14,603 nt of DNA from HGM13233 sp900762805. Lineage in GTDB: Bacteria; Bacillota; Clostridia; Oscillospirales; Ruminococcaceae. Position numbers and translations under genes: made by a program. Each line of letters starts with the position of its first letter. Position 1 is the stretch's first letter. Of this stretch, positions 5,228 through 12,175 are shown in pieces. The stretch lies in the NCBI GenBank assembly GCA_937993755.1, contig CALKMA010000036.1, forward strand, positions 1 to 14,603. Direction: 5' to 3'. The notes under the pieces are model-generated. The model was not told the DNA's origin. It did no database searches and saw nothing but the letters and a program-made list of their open reading frames with translations.

Positions 5228-5256
5228 ATTATAGCGGCAATCGCGCCGCCATGCAA
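5228..5256 (-). promoter_or_regulatory. Sigma-A promoter of the four-helix membrane protein gene
   Basis: On the minus strand TTGCAT (5251-5256), 17 bp, TATAAT (5228-5233). The leader to the start at 5175 is about 45 nt and carries AAGGAG. Confidence 0.85.
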
Positions 5257-5320
5257 CTGCCGCGCGGCCGAAATGCCGGTTTTTTACCGGTTTCCGCCCG
5301 TTTTTTCACAAAAGCAGCGT

Positions 5321-5875
5321 TCACTGCGCTTTCCATGCGCTGACATAGCTGCTGACGCGGACAACGCGCGTCTTGGACACCTCGCCGAACAGCAGCCATG
5401 CGGCCATATCGGCCGTGCCGATCTCCGGCGAGGTCGCGCTGACGGTGACCGTCATCCGGTCGGAGTGCAGGCTCATCGAGTCGATCGCAAAGCGGGTCGA
5501 GCCGCTGCCGGCCGAAACATACAGCACCACCAGACGGTTTTTGGCGAAAAAATCGGCGTCATATTTGGCAAAGACCGATTCGCCGGCATAGCCGCTGCAG
5601 GCCCTTTTCAGCGCCTCCATCTCCTCCGCGCTCGCGACAAAGACCATGGGGATGTCGCCCCCGCAGGTCTGTACGGTCCCGAAGGGTGCCGTTCGCTCGC
5701 CCCATGTGACGCGCGCACTCGCCTGCTCAAACCTGACCTTCTGCGGAAAAAAGCGCAGGATAAGGATGGCGGCCGCCAGCAGCACGATCATGGCAATATT
5801 GCGCGAGCGGCTCTGATCCTTCTGCCGGCCCTGCTGCTCCGCGTTGAGGGTGCGGGGCTGCTGCGGTAGCTTCAT
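5321..5875 (-). CDS. Membrane-anchored protein with PrcB-like C-terminal domain, unknown function
   Basis: This is a protein of 184 residues: a hydrophilic N-terminal tail (1-26), one transmembrane helix at about 27-42 (NIAMIVLLAAAILILRFF), then an extracytoplasmic domain of about 140 residues. The domain has YDADFFAKNRLVVLYVSAGSGSTRFAI and PEIGTADMAAWLLFGEVSK, a pattern I associate with the PrcB-type C-terminal domain of many uncharacterised Firmicute proteins. That resemblance is a recollection, not a search result. The start at 5875 was chosen for AGGAGG about 5 bp upstream; upstream in-frame Met codons at 5926 and 5890 lack this. A 34-bp dyad lies about 40 bp upstream. Confidence 0.75.
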   Translation of the reverse strand: MKLPQQPRTLNAEQQGRQKDQSRSRNIAMIVLLAAAILILRFFPQKVRFEQASARVTWGERTAPFGTVQTCGGDIPMVFVASAEEMEALKRACSGYAGESVFAKYDADFFAKNRLVVLYVSAGSGSTRFAIDSMSLHSDRMTVTVSATSPEIGTADMAAWLLFGEVSKTRVVRVSSYVSAWKAQ

Positions 5876-6121
5876 TGGTTCCTCCTCCATTCTTTCGGTA
5901 TGCTGCCCTGCCCGCCGGCAAGGCAATTCTATAATTGTCCTGCCGGCTGCCTGTTCTGCGGGGCATCGGGCGGGCTTTTCGCGCCGCTGCCGCTCGTCGG
6001 GGCGGCAGAGCGGGCTGTTCGTGCATCAGGGCGGCGCAGCCGGACAGCAAGTCTGTCCTTTCAGGCGCGGCGGCGCTCCCGACAGGCAGAGCCTTTTCGG
6101 GCGGTGCGCTCACGTCGGCGC
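5876..6121. other. GC-rich spacer between two minus-strand genes
   Basis: No supported gene was found. It holds the dyad at 5914-5947, a small hairpin GGACAG/CTGTCC (6042-6058), and otherwise GC-rich sequence whose long open frames are chance products of composition. No strong sigma-A promoter for the 5875 gene is seen; the best -10 (TATAGA, 5933-5928 on the minus strand) lies in the dyad loop and has only a poor -35. Confidence 0.5.
5914..5947. repeat. 34-bp near-perfect dyad upstream of the 5875 gene
   Basis: GCCGGCAAGGCAATT (5914-5928), 4-bp loop CTAT, AATTGTCCTGCCGGC (5933-5947). Thirteen of fifteen positions pair. The AT-rich centre offers a -10-like TATAGA on the minus strand. It is either an operator or an RNA hairpin in the 5' leader of the gene starting at 5875. 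Confidence 0.6.
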
Positions 6122-6805
6122 TTACAGCCGGGCAATGGCGTCGGTCAGCACGCCGCACAGCAGCGCGGCGAACTTCTCATAGGGCATTTCCTTCTGGTAG
6201 CGAAGCTCCTCCAGCTCCTTTTCGCAGCGGTCGGTGACGGCCTTGAGCGAAGCAAAAGGCACGCCCGCCCGCGCAGCGGTCTGTGCGATGGCGGCGCCCT
6301 CCATCTCAACGGCGGCGCAGCCGGTGCGCGCATGGATGGCGGCGGCCTCGGCCGGGTCACAGACAAAGGTGTTGCCGGTCGCCACGCCGCCCGTCACGGC
6401 GCGCAGCCCCTGCCCGGCGGCCGCCTCGGCCAGCAGAGCCGTGACGGGCGCGTCGCAGTCAAAGGAACGCATATGGGGCGGGTAGTGCGACAGCATTTCC
6501 ATGTCGGCATCATGAAAGGTAAAGCGGCTGGCCGCCACCAGATCGCCGACGCGCAGGCCGGGCGCAATGCCCCCGGCGCCGCCGGCATTGAGCAGCAGAT
6601 CACAGCCGAAACGGTCAATGACCAGCTGGGTGCAGGCGGCGGCCGACACGGCCCCCACGCCGAAAACGGCGGTGACGGCTTCATGTCCGGCTATCGTCAG
6701 CCGGCGCAGGCGCACGCCGCAGCACTCTTCATCAGAGAGGGAGGCAAAGCGCTCAAAAAAGGGGGCGGCCTCGACCTCCATGGCAAACAGAAGTCCTATT
6801 TTCAT
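6122..6805 (-). CDS. mtnN: 5'-methylthioadenosine/S-adenosylhomocysteine nucleosidase
   Basis: This 227-residue cytosolic enzyme splits adenine from methylthioadenosine and S-adenosylhomocysteine, feeding methionine salvage and the activated methyl cycle. Family features are present: MKIGLLFAMEVEA with E12, the FGVGAVSAAA glycine loop, LLNAGGAGGI, TGNTFV, VEMEGAAIAQ (E169, ribose contact) and AVTD (D192, general acid). Length matches the family (about 230). I chose ATG 6805; the upstream GTG at 6814 overlaps the ychF stop by four bases and is the alternative. Neither has a clear ribosome binding site, so translation probably couples to ychF. The specificity assignment within the nucleoside phosphorylase-like fold is fairly secure but not absolute. 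Confidence 0.9.
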   Translation of the reverse strand: MKIGLLFAMEVEAAPFFERFASLSDEECCGVRLRRLTIAGHEAVTAVFGVGAVSAAACTQLVIDRFGCDLLLNAGGAGGIAPGLRVGDLVAASRFTFHDADMEMLSHYPPHMRSFDCDAPVTALLAEAAAGQGLRAVTGGVATGNTFVCDPAEAAAIHARTGCAAVEMEGAAIAQTAARAGVPFASLKAVTDRCEKELEELRYQKEMPYEKFAALLCGVLTDAIARL

Positions 6806-6810
6806 GGCAC

Positions 6811-7908
6811 TCACACATTGAAGCGGAACAGCGTCACATCGCCGTCCTGCATGACATAGTCCTTGCCCTCGCTGCGGACAAGCCCTTTTTCCTTGGCGGC
6901 GGCCATACTGCCGCAGCGCATCAGCTCATCGTAGGCGATGATCTCGGCGCGGATAAAGCCGCGCTCGATATCCGAATGGATCTTGCCGGCGGCCTGCGGC
7001 GCCTTGGTGCCCTTCCTGATGGTCCAGGCGCGCACCTCCGGCTCGCCTGCCGTCAGGAACGAGATGAGGCCCAGCAGCGCATAGGACTGCCGGATCAGCC
7101 GCTCAAGGCCGCTGCTCTCCAGCCCCAGCCCCTCCTGAAATTCCCGGCGCTCGTCCGGCTCAAGGGCGGCCAGCTCCGATTCGATCTCGGCGCTGATGGC
7201 CACGATGGCCGCTCCCTCCTCGTCGGCCTTCTTCTTGACGGCAAGGTAATTTTCATCGGCCAGATAACCGTCGGGCAGCAGCGCCTCGGCAACGTTGGCG
7301 GCAAAGATGACCGGCTTGGCCGACAGCAGCGGCATCGTGGCCAGAAGCTCGCGCACGCTCTCGCTGCCCGGCTCAAAGGAGCGCGCCGAGCGGCCGGCCT
7401 GCAGGTGGCTGTTGAGGCGCTCCAGCAGCTCAAGCTCGCCCTTGAGCTTGGGATCGCCCTTCATAGCCTTGGCCGTGCGGTCGATGCGGCGCTCGACCAG
7501 CTCGATGTCTGACAGGATCAGCTCATAGTCGATGGTGTCGATATCGCGCGCCGGGTCCACCCTGCCATCGACATGGGTGATCAGCTCGTCCTCAAAGCAG
7601 CGCACGACATGGACGACGGCATCGACCTCGCGGATGTGCGAAAGGAACCTGTTGCCCAGTCCCTCGCCCTTGGAGGCCCCGCGCACCAGACCGGCGATAT
7701 CGACGAACTCAACGGTCGCGGGGGTGATCTTTTTGGGGTGATACAGCTCGGCCAGCCGGAGCAGGCGGTCGTCCGGCACGGGGACGACGCCGCTGTTTGG
7801 CTCGATGGTGCAGAAGGGATAATTGGCCGCCATGGCCCCGCCGCCGGTGAGGGCGTTGAACAGGGTGCTCTTGCCGACGTTGGGCAGGCCCAGAATGCCA
7901 AGTTTCAT
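6811..7908 (-). CDS. ychF: YchF/OLA1 family ribosome-binding ATPase
   Basis: This is a 365-residue TRAFAC-class P-loop ATPase that binds ribosomes and acts in translation and stress responses. It has the P-loop GLPNVGKST (7-15), switch II DIAGL (70-74), the NVAE motif (205-208) replacing NKxD and explaining ATP preference in this family, and SAEIE (239-243). A coiled-coil insertion follows switch II (about 125-175). The C-terminal TGS domain (about 280-363) ends in EGKDYVMQDGDVTLFRFNV, the family signature. Length is standard. The start follows AGGAG at good spacing. It is first in an operon with mtnN and is transcribed from 7982-8010. Confidence 0.97.
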   Translation of the reverse strand: MKLGILGLPNVGKSTLFNALTGGGAMAANYPFCTIEPNSGVVPVPDDRLLRLAELYHPKKITPATVEFVDIAGLVRGASKGEGLGNRFLSHIREVDAVVHVVRCFEDELITHVDGRVDPARDIDTIDYELILSDIELVERRIDRTAKAMKGDPKLKGELELLERLNSHLQAGRSARSFEPGSESVRELLATMPLLSAKPVIFAANVAEALLPDGYLADENYLAVKKKADEEGAAIVAISAEIESELAALEPDERREFQEGLGLESSGLERLIRQSYALLGLISFLTAGEPEVRAWTIRKGTKAPQAAGKIHSDIERGFIRAEIIAYDELMRCGSMAAAKEKGLVRSEGKDYVMQDGDVTLFRFNV

Positions 7909-7981
7909 ATCTTTTTCTCCTGTTTTTCAAAAGAGACCGGCCGCCGGAGCGCCTGCCCTCTTTATTTATGCTTACGGGTAT

Positions 7982-8010
7982 ATTATAATATTAAAAGCCG
8001 GATTGTACAA
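7982..8010 (-). promoter_or_regulatory. Promoter of ychF-mtnN
   Basis: On the minus strand TTGTAC (8005-8010), 17 bp, TATAAT (7982-7987). The -35 box overlaps the leftmost ACAAGTTC box (8007-8014), so a protein bound there could affect this promoter as well as the divergent one. Confidence 0.75.
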
Positions 8011-8053
8011 GTTCATCGGGCAAAAAAACACAAGTTCAAAAAAACACAAGTTC
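8007..8053. repeat. Repeated ACAAGTTC boxes between ychF and the response regulator
   Basis: A 16-bp unit AAAAAAACACAAGTTC is present as two perfect tandem copies (8022-8037 and 8038-8053). The core ACAAGTTC occurs a third time at 8007-8014. Direct repeats upstream of a promoter with a weak -35 are the usual layout of OmpR/PhoB-type regulator sites, and the adjacent gene is such a regulator. The binding assignment is inference. Confidence 0.7.
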
Positions 8054-8084
8054 ACAAATTTTTCATCCATCCGCATGGGAAATT

Positions 8085-8093
8085 TGTTATACT
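8085..8093 (+). promoter_or_regulatory. Extended -10 promoter of the three-gene signalling operon
   Basis: TGTTATACT gives an extended -10 (TATACT at 8088-8093). The -35 region is poor (ATCCAT at 17 bp spacing), as expected for an activator-dependent promoter. The predicted start is near 8100, with TGAGGT at 8105-8110 as ribosome binding site. Confidence 0.65.
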
Positions 8094-8117
8094 GAAAGCT
8101 GAAATGAGGTAATTCAA

Positions 8118-8807
8118 ATGACAAAAAAACAGAAGGTCTTAGTGGTGGACGACGAGCAGAACATCTGTGAGCTGCTGCGTCTGTATCTGGAAAAGGAGGG
8201 CTTCGAGGTCTCGATTGCCAACGACGGGCAGGAAGCGCTCGACAAGATCCGCACCGAAAACCCCTCGCTGGTGCTGCTCGACATCATGATCTCCAAGGTC
8301 GATGGCTGGCAGGTCTGCCGCCGTGTGCGTGAGGCCGGCAACAACTGCCCCATCATCATGCTGACCGCCAAGGGCGAAACGTTCGACAAGATCACCGGCC
8401 TTGAGCTGGGAGCCGACGACTATGTTGTCAAGCCCTTTGACACCAAGGAGGTCATTGCCCGCATCAAGGCCGTGCTGCGCCGCAGCGACGACCCCGCGTC
8501 GCAGGACGAGGTCGATTATGACGGCCTCTCGGTCAACATCGCCAATTACGAGCTGCGCATCCGCGGCAAGGTGGTCGATACCCCGCCCAAGGAGCTGGAG
8601 CTGCTCTATCATCTGGCCAAAAACCCCGGCCGCGTCTTCAGCCGCGATCAGCTCCTCAACGAGGTCTGGGGCTTTGAGTATTACGGCGACAGCCGCACCG
8701 TCGATGTCCACATCAAGCGTCTGCGCGAAAAGCTGGAGGGCGTGTCCGACCAGTGGGAGCTCAAGACGGTCTGGGGCGTCGGCTACAAATTTGACGTAAA
8801 GAGCTGA
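8118..8807 (+). CDS. OmpR/PhoB-family response regulator
   Basis: This is a 229-residue DNA-binding response regulator. The receiver domain (about 5-120) has the acidic pair D11-D12, phosphoacceptor D55 in LVLLDIMIS, T83 in MLTAKG and K105 in VVKPFD. The winged-helix effector domain (about 133-228) has PPKELELLYHLAKNPGRVFSRDQLL, SRTVDVHIKRLREKL and the closing TVWGVGYKF wing. The start follows TGAGGT by 7 bp. The kinase gene begins two bases after the stop, so the cognate partner is clear. Tandem boxes upstream suggest autoregulation. It resembles regulators of the WalR/PhoP type, but the regulon cannot be inferred. Confidence 0.97.
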   Translation: MTKKQKVLVVDDEQNICELLRLYLEKEGFEVSIANDGQEALDKIRTENPSLVLLDIMISKVDGWQVCRRVREAGNNCPIIMLTAKGETFDKITGLELGADDYVVKPFDTKEVIARIKAVLRRSDDPASQDEVDYDGLSVNIANYELRIRGKVVDTPPKELELLYHLAKNPGRVFSRDQLLNEVWGFEYYGDSRTVDVHIKRLREKLEGVSDQWELKTVWGVGYKFDVKS

Positions 8808-8809
8808 CG

Positions 8810-10735
8810 ATGAAGCGGACGCTGTTCAAAAAATATTTTTCGGCGCTGTCCATCACCATCGCGATCTGTGTTTTCCTGCTGGGGATCATCCAGCTCTACT
8901 TTCTGGCCAACTACTTTCGCGACAATCAGAGCGAGCTGATGCTCCGCTGTGCCCGCAAGGGCGCCGAGGCCGCCGCCGAAAACTACGAGCAGAACGGCTT
9001 CCTCAGCCGCGCCGATCTGGAGGCTGAGTATTCGCTGCTCGCCGATACGGCGGGCGGCGCCGTCGCTTATTGCGGGCTGGACGGCGTCGTCACCATCTGC
9101 GCCGGAGACCCCTCCTGCCTCGGCCGGAGCATCCCGGCCACGGCCATCAACACTATGCTCAAGGCCGGCTGGGTCAGCAGCACCTACAACTCCAGCCTGC
9201 TGTCAGGCCATTCGATCCTGGCCGGTGTGCCGGTCGTCATCGATGAGCAGACAGCCGGCTATGTCGTTGTGCTTTCCTCGCTTCAGCCTCTGGTGCAGTT
9301 CATCTCGCGCTCCTTCCTGTTCGTCGAGCTGGTCTCGCTGGTCATTCTCGGCATCGCCGCCGGCATTATCTACACGCTGTTCAACCGGATGCTGCGCCCG
9401 CTGCGCGAGATATCATCGGCCGCCATGTCGTTCGGAAAGGGCGACTTTTCGGCGCGCATCGAGGTACACGGCAACAACGAGGTCAGCGAGCTGGGGCGCG
9501 TCTTTAACCGCATGGCCGACGACCTCAACGAGCTGGAAATGAGCCGCCGCAGCTTTATGGGCAATCTGGCGCACGAGCTGCGCACCCCCATGACCACCAT
9601 CGGCGGCTATATCGACGGCATTCTCGACGGCACCATACCGCCCGATCAGCAGGAAAAATACCTGCGCATCGTGTCAGACGAGGTCAAGCGGCTGTCGCGC
9701 CTTGCCTCCTCGACGCTGGCCGTCGCCCGCATGGAGGAAACGAGCGATCACGCCGCGCTGACCCCCGTCAATGTGCGCGAGATCCTTATGAACGTCATGT
9801 TCAGCGCCGAGCGCCGCATCACCGCCAAGTCGCTGGAGGTCGAGGGGCTTGACCTGCCCGACATCTGGATGCTGTGCAATGCCGACATGATGCATCAGGT
9901 GCTGTTCAATCTGGTGGACAACGCCGTTAAATATACGCCGGAGGGCGGCACCATCTCCTTTGCCGTTGAAACGTCGGCCAAGCGCAGCCGCATCTCCATC
10001 CGCAATACGGGGCCGGGTATCTCCAAGGAGGATATGCCCCGCCTGTTCGACCGCTTCTTCAAAACCGACCGCTCACGCGGGCTTGACCGCTCCGGCGCCG
10101 GGCTCGGCCTGTATATCATCAAGACGCTGGTCACCAAAATGGGCGGCGACATCACCGTTTCAAGTGTTGAGGGCTCTTACAGCGAATTCACCGTTGAGCT
10201 GGCCGCAGCGGCCCCGCCCAAGCACACCCGCCCCGAAGACAAGGAAAAAGAAAAGGAAAAAGCACCGCAGCGGCCCAATCTTTTCGGCTTCATCGGCAAG
10301 GGCGGCAAGCGGCAAAAGGACGGGAAAAAGCCCGATGAACGGGCAAAAGCCGCCCATTCCTCCGAGCCGGCCGAGCCGGAAGCGAGCGGCCCGGCCGAAG
10401 CAGTCGATGCCATACCGACCGAGCTGCCCGACCCGCCGGCCGGACGTCAGGGCGTCAAAGACAGCGCGGCCGACGCCGACCTTGCCTCCCCGGCTCCGGC
10501 GGAGGACGACAGCGCCGAGCCGGCCCCCGGCGGCGAGGTACAGGATATGCTGCTGCCTGAGCCTGTAAGCGCCATGCCGCTCTCCGGCCGCCTGAACAAC
10601 GATGCCGATACGCCCGGAACAGGGCAGTCTGAAGCTGCGGTTCGGCCGGGCGGCAGCGCAGACAGCCGGGCGCCGGGTGAGCCGCTGCCCGAAGCCGAAA
10701 ACAGCGCGCCGCGAAAGGAGGTCTCTGACGAATGA
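8810..10735 (+). CDS. Sensor histidine kinase with long disordered C-terminal tail
   Basis: This is a 641-residue membrane kinase. TM1 is at about 12-33, an extracytoplasmic sensor at about 34-165 (single-Cache/PAS-like by size, with Cys 88, 97 and 103), and TM2 at about 168-190. HAMP spans about 191-243. The HisKA domain has FMGNLAHELRTP with phospho-His 255. The HATPase domain has the N box NLVDNAVKYTP (367-377), G1 IRNTGPGIS (397-405) and G2 GAGLGLYI (429-436), ending near 465. About 175 further residues are rich in Ala, Pro, Glu and Asp, starting with a Lys/Glu run (DKEKEKEKAP) and containing NLFGFIGKGGKRQK. Such a tail is not part of standard kinases. The start lies 2 bp after the regulator stop; the stop overlaps the next ATG (ATGA). 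Confidence 0.95.
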   Translation: MKRTLFKKYFSALSITIAICVFLLGIIQLYFLANYFRDNQSELMLRCARKGAEAAAENYEQNGFLSRADLEAEYSLLADTAGGAVAYCGLDGVVTICAGDPSCLGRSIPATAINTMLKAGWVSSTYNSSLLSGHSILAGVPVVIDEQTAGYVVVLSSLQPLVQFISRSFLFVELVSLVILGIAAGIIYTLFNRMLRPLREISSAAMSFGKGDFSARIEVHGNNEVSELGRVFNRMADDLNELEMSRRSFMGNLAHELRTPMTTIGGYIDGILDGTIPPDQQEKYLRIVSDEVKRLSRLASSTLAVARMEETSDHAALTPVNVREILMNVMFSAERRITAKSLEVEGLDLPDIWMLCNADMMHQVLFNLVDNAVKYTPEGGTISFAVETSAKRSRISIRNTGPGISKEDMPRLFDRFFKTDRSRGLDRSGAGLGLYIIKTLVTKMGGDITVSSVEGSYSEFTVELAAAAPPKHTRPEDKEKEKEKAPQRPNLFGFIGKGGKRQKDGKKPDERAKAAHSSEPAEPEASGPAEAVDAIPTELPDPPAGRQGVKDSAADADLASPAPAEDDSAEPAPGGEVQDMLLPEPVSAMPLSGRLNNDADTPGTGQSEAAVRPGGSADSRAPGEPLPEAENSAPRKEVSDE

Positions 10736-11865
10736 ACCAGCCCGACCCGCAAAAAAACAATAACCGCCATTCGTGGAGCAACCAGCGCGGCTTTGCCGAC
10801 CCGCAGGGGGGCAGCAACCCCATGCTGGTGGCTTCGGCGACCGTCTATCTCATTATCCTGCTCGGAATGCTGATTTCGGTCATCATCATTTCGCTGCAGA
10901 CGCTGTCGCCCGTCAACGCGCCCGCGCAGATCAACCAGCCGGAATCCCCCCTTTATATCGACGTGCGGGACTACACGGCCGACAGCTACGGCTACCCGTT
11001 TGCCAAGCTGACGCAGCAGATCAAGAGCTGCACGGCGCTGGTGGAGCTGTCCGAGGATGGCAGCTTTGACACCGAAACGCCCTGCATAGCCGCCGCGCTC
11101 GACGCCGACGGCACGCTGGTGGCCGCCTCTCCCCGCCTGCTGACGGCCGAGCGGGTGCGGGTGCGCGCACACAGCGGCAAAATCTATGCAGCCAATATCA
11201 TCGGGTATGACCGCTCGACCGGCATCACCGTGCTGCGTGCGTTGGATCTGAAGCTCCAGCCGGCCGGGCTGAGCAGCGAGCTGCTGGCAGGCGACCGCGT
11301 TGTCTGCTGCCTGGGCGCCGGCGGGACGGCCGTGTATGAGGAGGCCGATATCACCAGCGAGCCGTCGTACAGCGTCTACCGGCTGCTGACGCAGGTCCAC
11401 CGCGGCAGCTTTTTCACCGTCAGCGGCCGCCGCACGTCCGACAGCGGCAGCATCGTCTTTGACAAGGTCGGTCAGATTGCCGGCTTTTCCGCCCCGAACG
11501 CCAAAAGCAGCGCGGGCAGTTACCTGTCCGCCGAGGAGGTGCTTGCCTCCGCCCTCTCGATCACCCAGAACGGCGCTGTCACCGGCCGCCGCCGCGTGCC
11601 CTTCAGCGCCCAGCCGCTCAGCGAGCCGATCGACGGCCATGAGGAGGGGCTGGTCCTCACCTACGTCGAGCCCAGCAGCCAGCTGAGCGCCCTGCACCTG
11701 CACGAGGGCGACCTGCTGCTTTCGGTCAACGGTACCGCTCCCGCCTCTCAGGACGACGTTTGGGACGCCGCCGCAGAGGCCCCCGGCGCCGCCGCCGTCT
11801 TTTACAGTGTCGAAACCGGACATACCGTGTCGCTGCAGCTCATCTTCCCGGAGGTCGCGGGCTGA
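10732..11865 (+). CDS. Membrane-anchored HtrA-like pseudo-protease with PDZ domain
   Basis: This is a 377-residue protein with an Asn/Gln-rich cytoplasmic start, one transmembrane helix (about 32-55), a degenerate trypsin-like domain (about 90-275) and a PDZ domain (about 300-373; EGLVLTYVEPSSQLSA, LHEGDLLLSVNG). Aligning by eye to HtrA/DegP, the Ser position is kept (DSGSIVF, S238). The His of LTNNHV is replaced in DGTLVAASPR (P134), and the Asp of RTDLAVL becomes Gly in RSTGITVL (G164). It therefore probably does not cleave. Its start overlaps the kinase stop by four bases, with AAAGGAGG inside the kinase tail. Operon context suggests a sensing or scaffolding role with the kinase. The family call rests on pattern, not on a search. 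Confidence 0.85.
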   Translation: MNQPDPQKNNNRHSWSNQRGFADPQGGSNPMLVASATVYLIILLGMLISVIIISLQTLSPVNAPAQINQPESPLYIDVRDYTADSYGYPFAKLTQQIKSCTALVELSEDGSFDTETPCIAAALDADGTLVAASPRLLTAERVRVRAHSGKIYAANIIGYDRSTGITVLRALDLKLQPAGLSSELLAGDRVVCCLGAGGTAVYEEADITSEPSYSVYRLLTQVHRGSFFTVSGRRTSDSGSIVFDKVGQIAGFSAPNAKSSAGSYLSAEEVLASALSITQNGAVTGRRRVPFSAQPLSEPIDGHEEGLVLTYVEPSSQLSALHLHEGDLLLSVNGTAPASQDDVWDAAAEAPGAAAVFYSVETGHTVSLQLIFPEVAG

Positions 11866-12109
11866 CGGCCTCCTCCCGCCCGCCGCGCCAAAAAAACGTG
11901 GCATGCCGCCAAAAATCAGAAAAGGATCTCCGCTGACCGCCGGCGCGCAAAAGAAACAGGGCACGGGGATCCCCGCCCGGCGCCCTGTCCGCTGTCCGCC
12001 GGCACACGGAAAAGCCGGCCGGACCGGCAACTCTCCCATCCGGCGCGCCGCCCGCCCCGTATTTCCGGCAGTCTGCCCGACATTTTGCCTTGATCTTGTG
12101 AAAAAAGCA
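11866..12109. other. Spacer between the signalling operon and the GntR gene
   Basis: No supported gene lies here. ACAGGGC (11956-11962) pairs with GCCCTGT (11982-11988) around an inner CGGGGATCCCCG palindrome, and a smaller GCCGG/CCGGC hairpin follows near 12012-12030. Neither has a T-run, but together they may end the signalling operon transcript. The last 40 bases turn AT-rich towards the GntR promoter. Confidence 0.5.
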
Positions 12110-12138
12110 TTGCCATATGTCCCACCATATGGTACAAT
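12110..12138 (+). promoter_or_regulatory. Sigma-A promoter of the GntR gene
   Basis: TTGCCA (12110-12115), 17 bp, TACAAT (12133-12138). A start near 12145 leaves about 30 nt to the ATG at 12176, with AGGA at 12164-12167. Confidence 0.75.
12113..12133. promoter_or_regulatory. Operator-like dyad inside the GntR promoter
   Basis: CCATATG (12113-12119) and CATATGG (12126-12132) form a perfect 7+7 inverted repeat filling the space between -35 and -10. The right half is itself a 10-bp palindrome, ACCATATGGT (12124-12133). This is an ideal place for autorepression by the GntR protein encoded directly downstream. Binding is inference. Confidence 0.6.
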
Positions 12139-12175
12139 TTAACCAATCAAATCTTCACACCACAGGAATACTACT

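Noticed and set aside
5727..6158. 143-codon minus-strand frame across the spacer and the 5875 gene start
   Set aside because: It overlaps two better supported genes in another frame, is Arg/Ala/Pro-rich, and has no ribosome binding site.
5900..6859. 319-codon open frame on the plus strand
   Set aside because: It is antisense to mtnN, whose catalytic motifs are clear, and has Gly/Arg/His-rich composition.
10732..11865. Active DegP/HtrA protease
   Set aside because: The His and Asp positions of the triad are replaced by Pro and Gly in the motif alignment, so an active protease call is not supported.
10447..12039. 530-codon open frame on the minus strand
   Set aside because: It lies antisense to the kinase tail and the HtrA-like gene, has low-complexity Gly/Arg/Ala composition and no ribosome binding site or domain. 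It is a by-product of GC-rich third positions.
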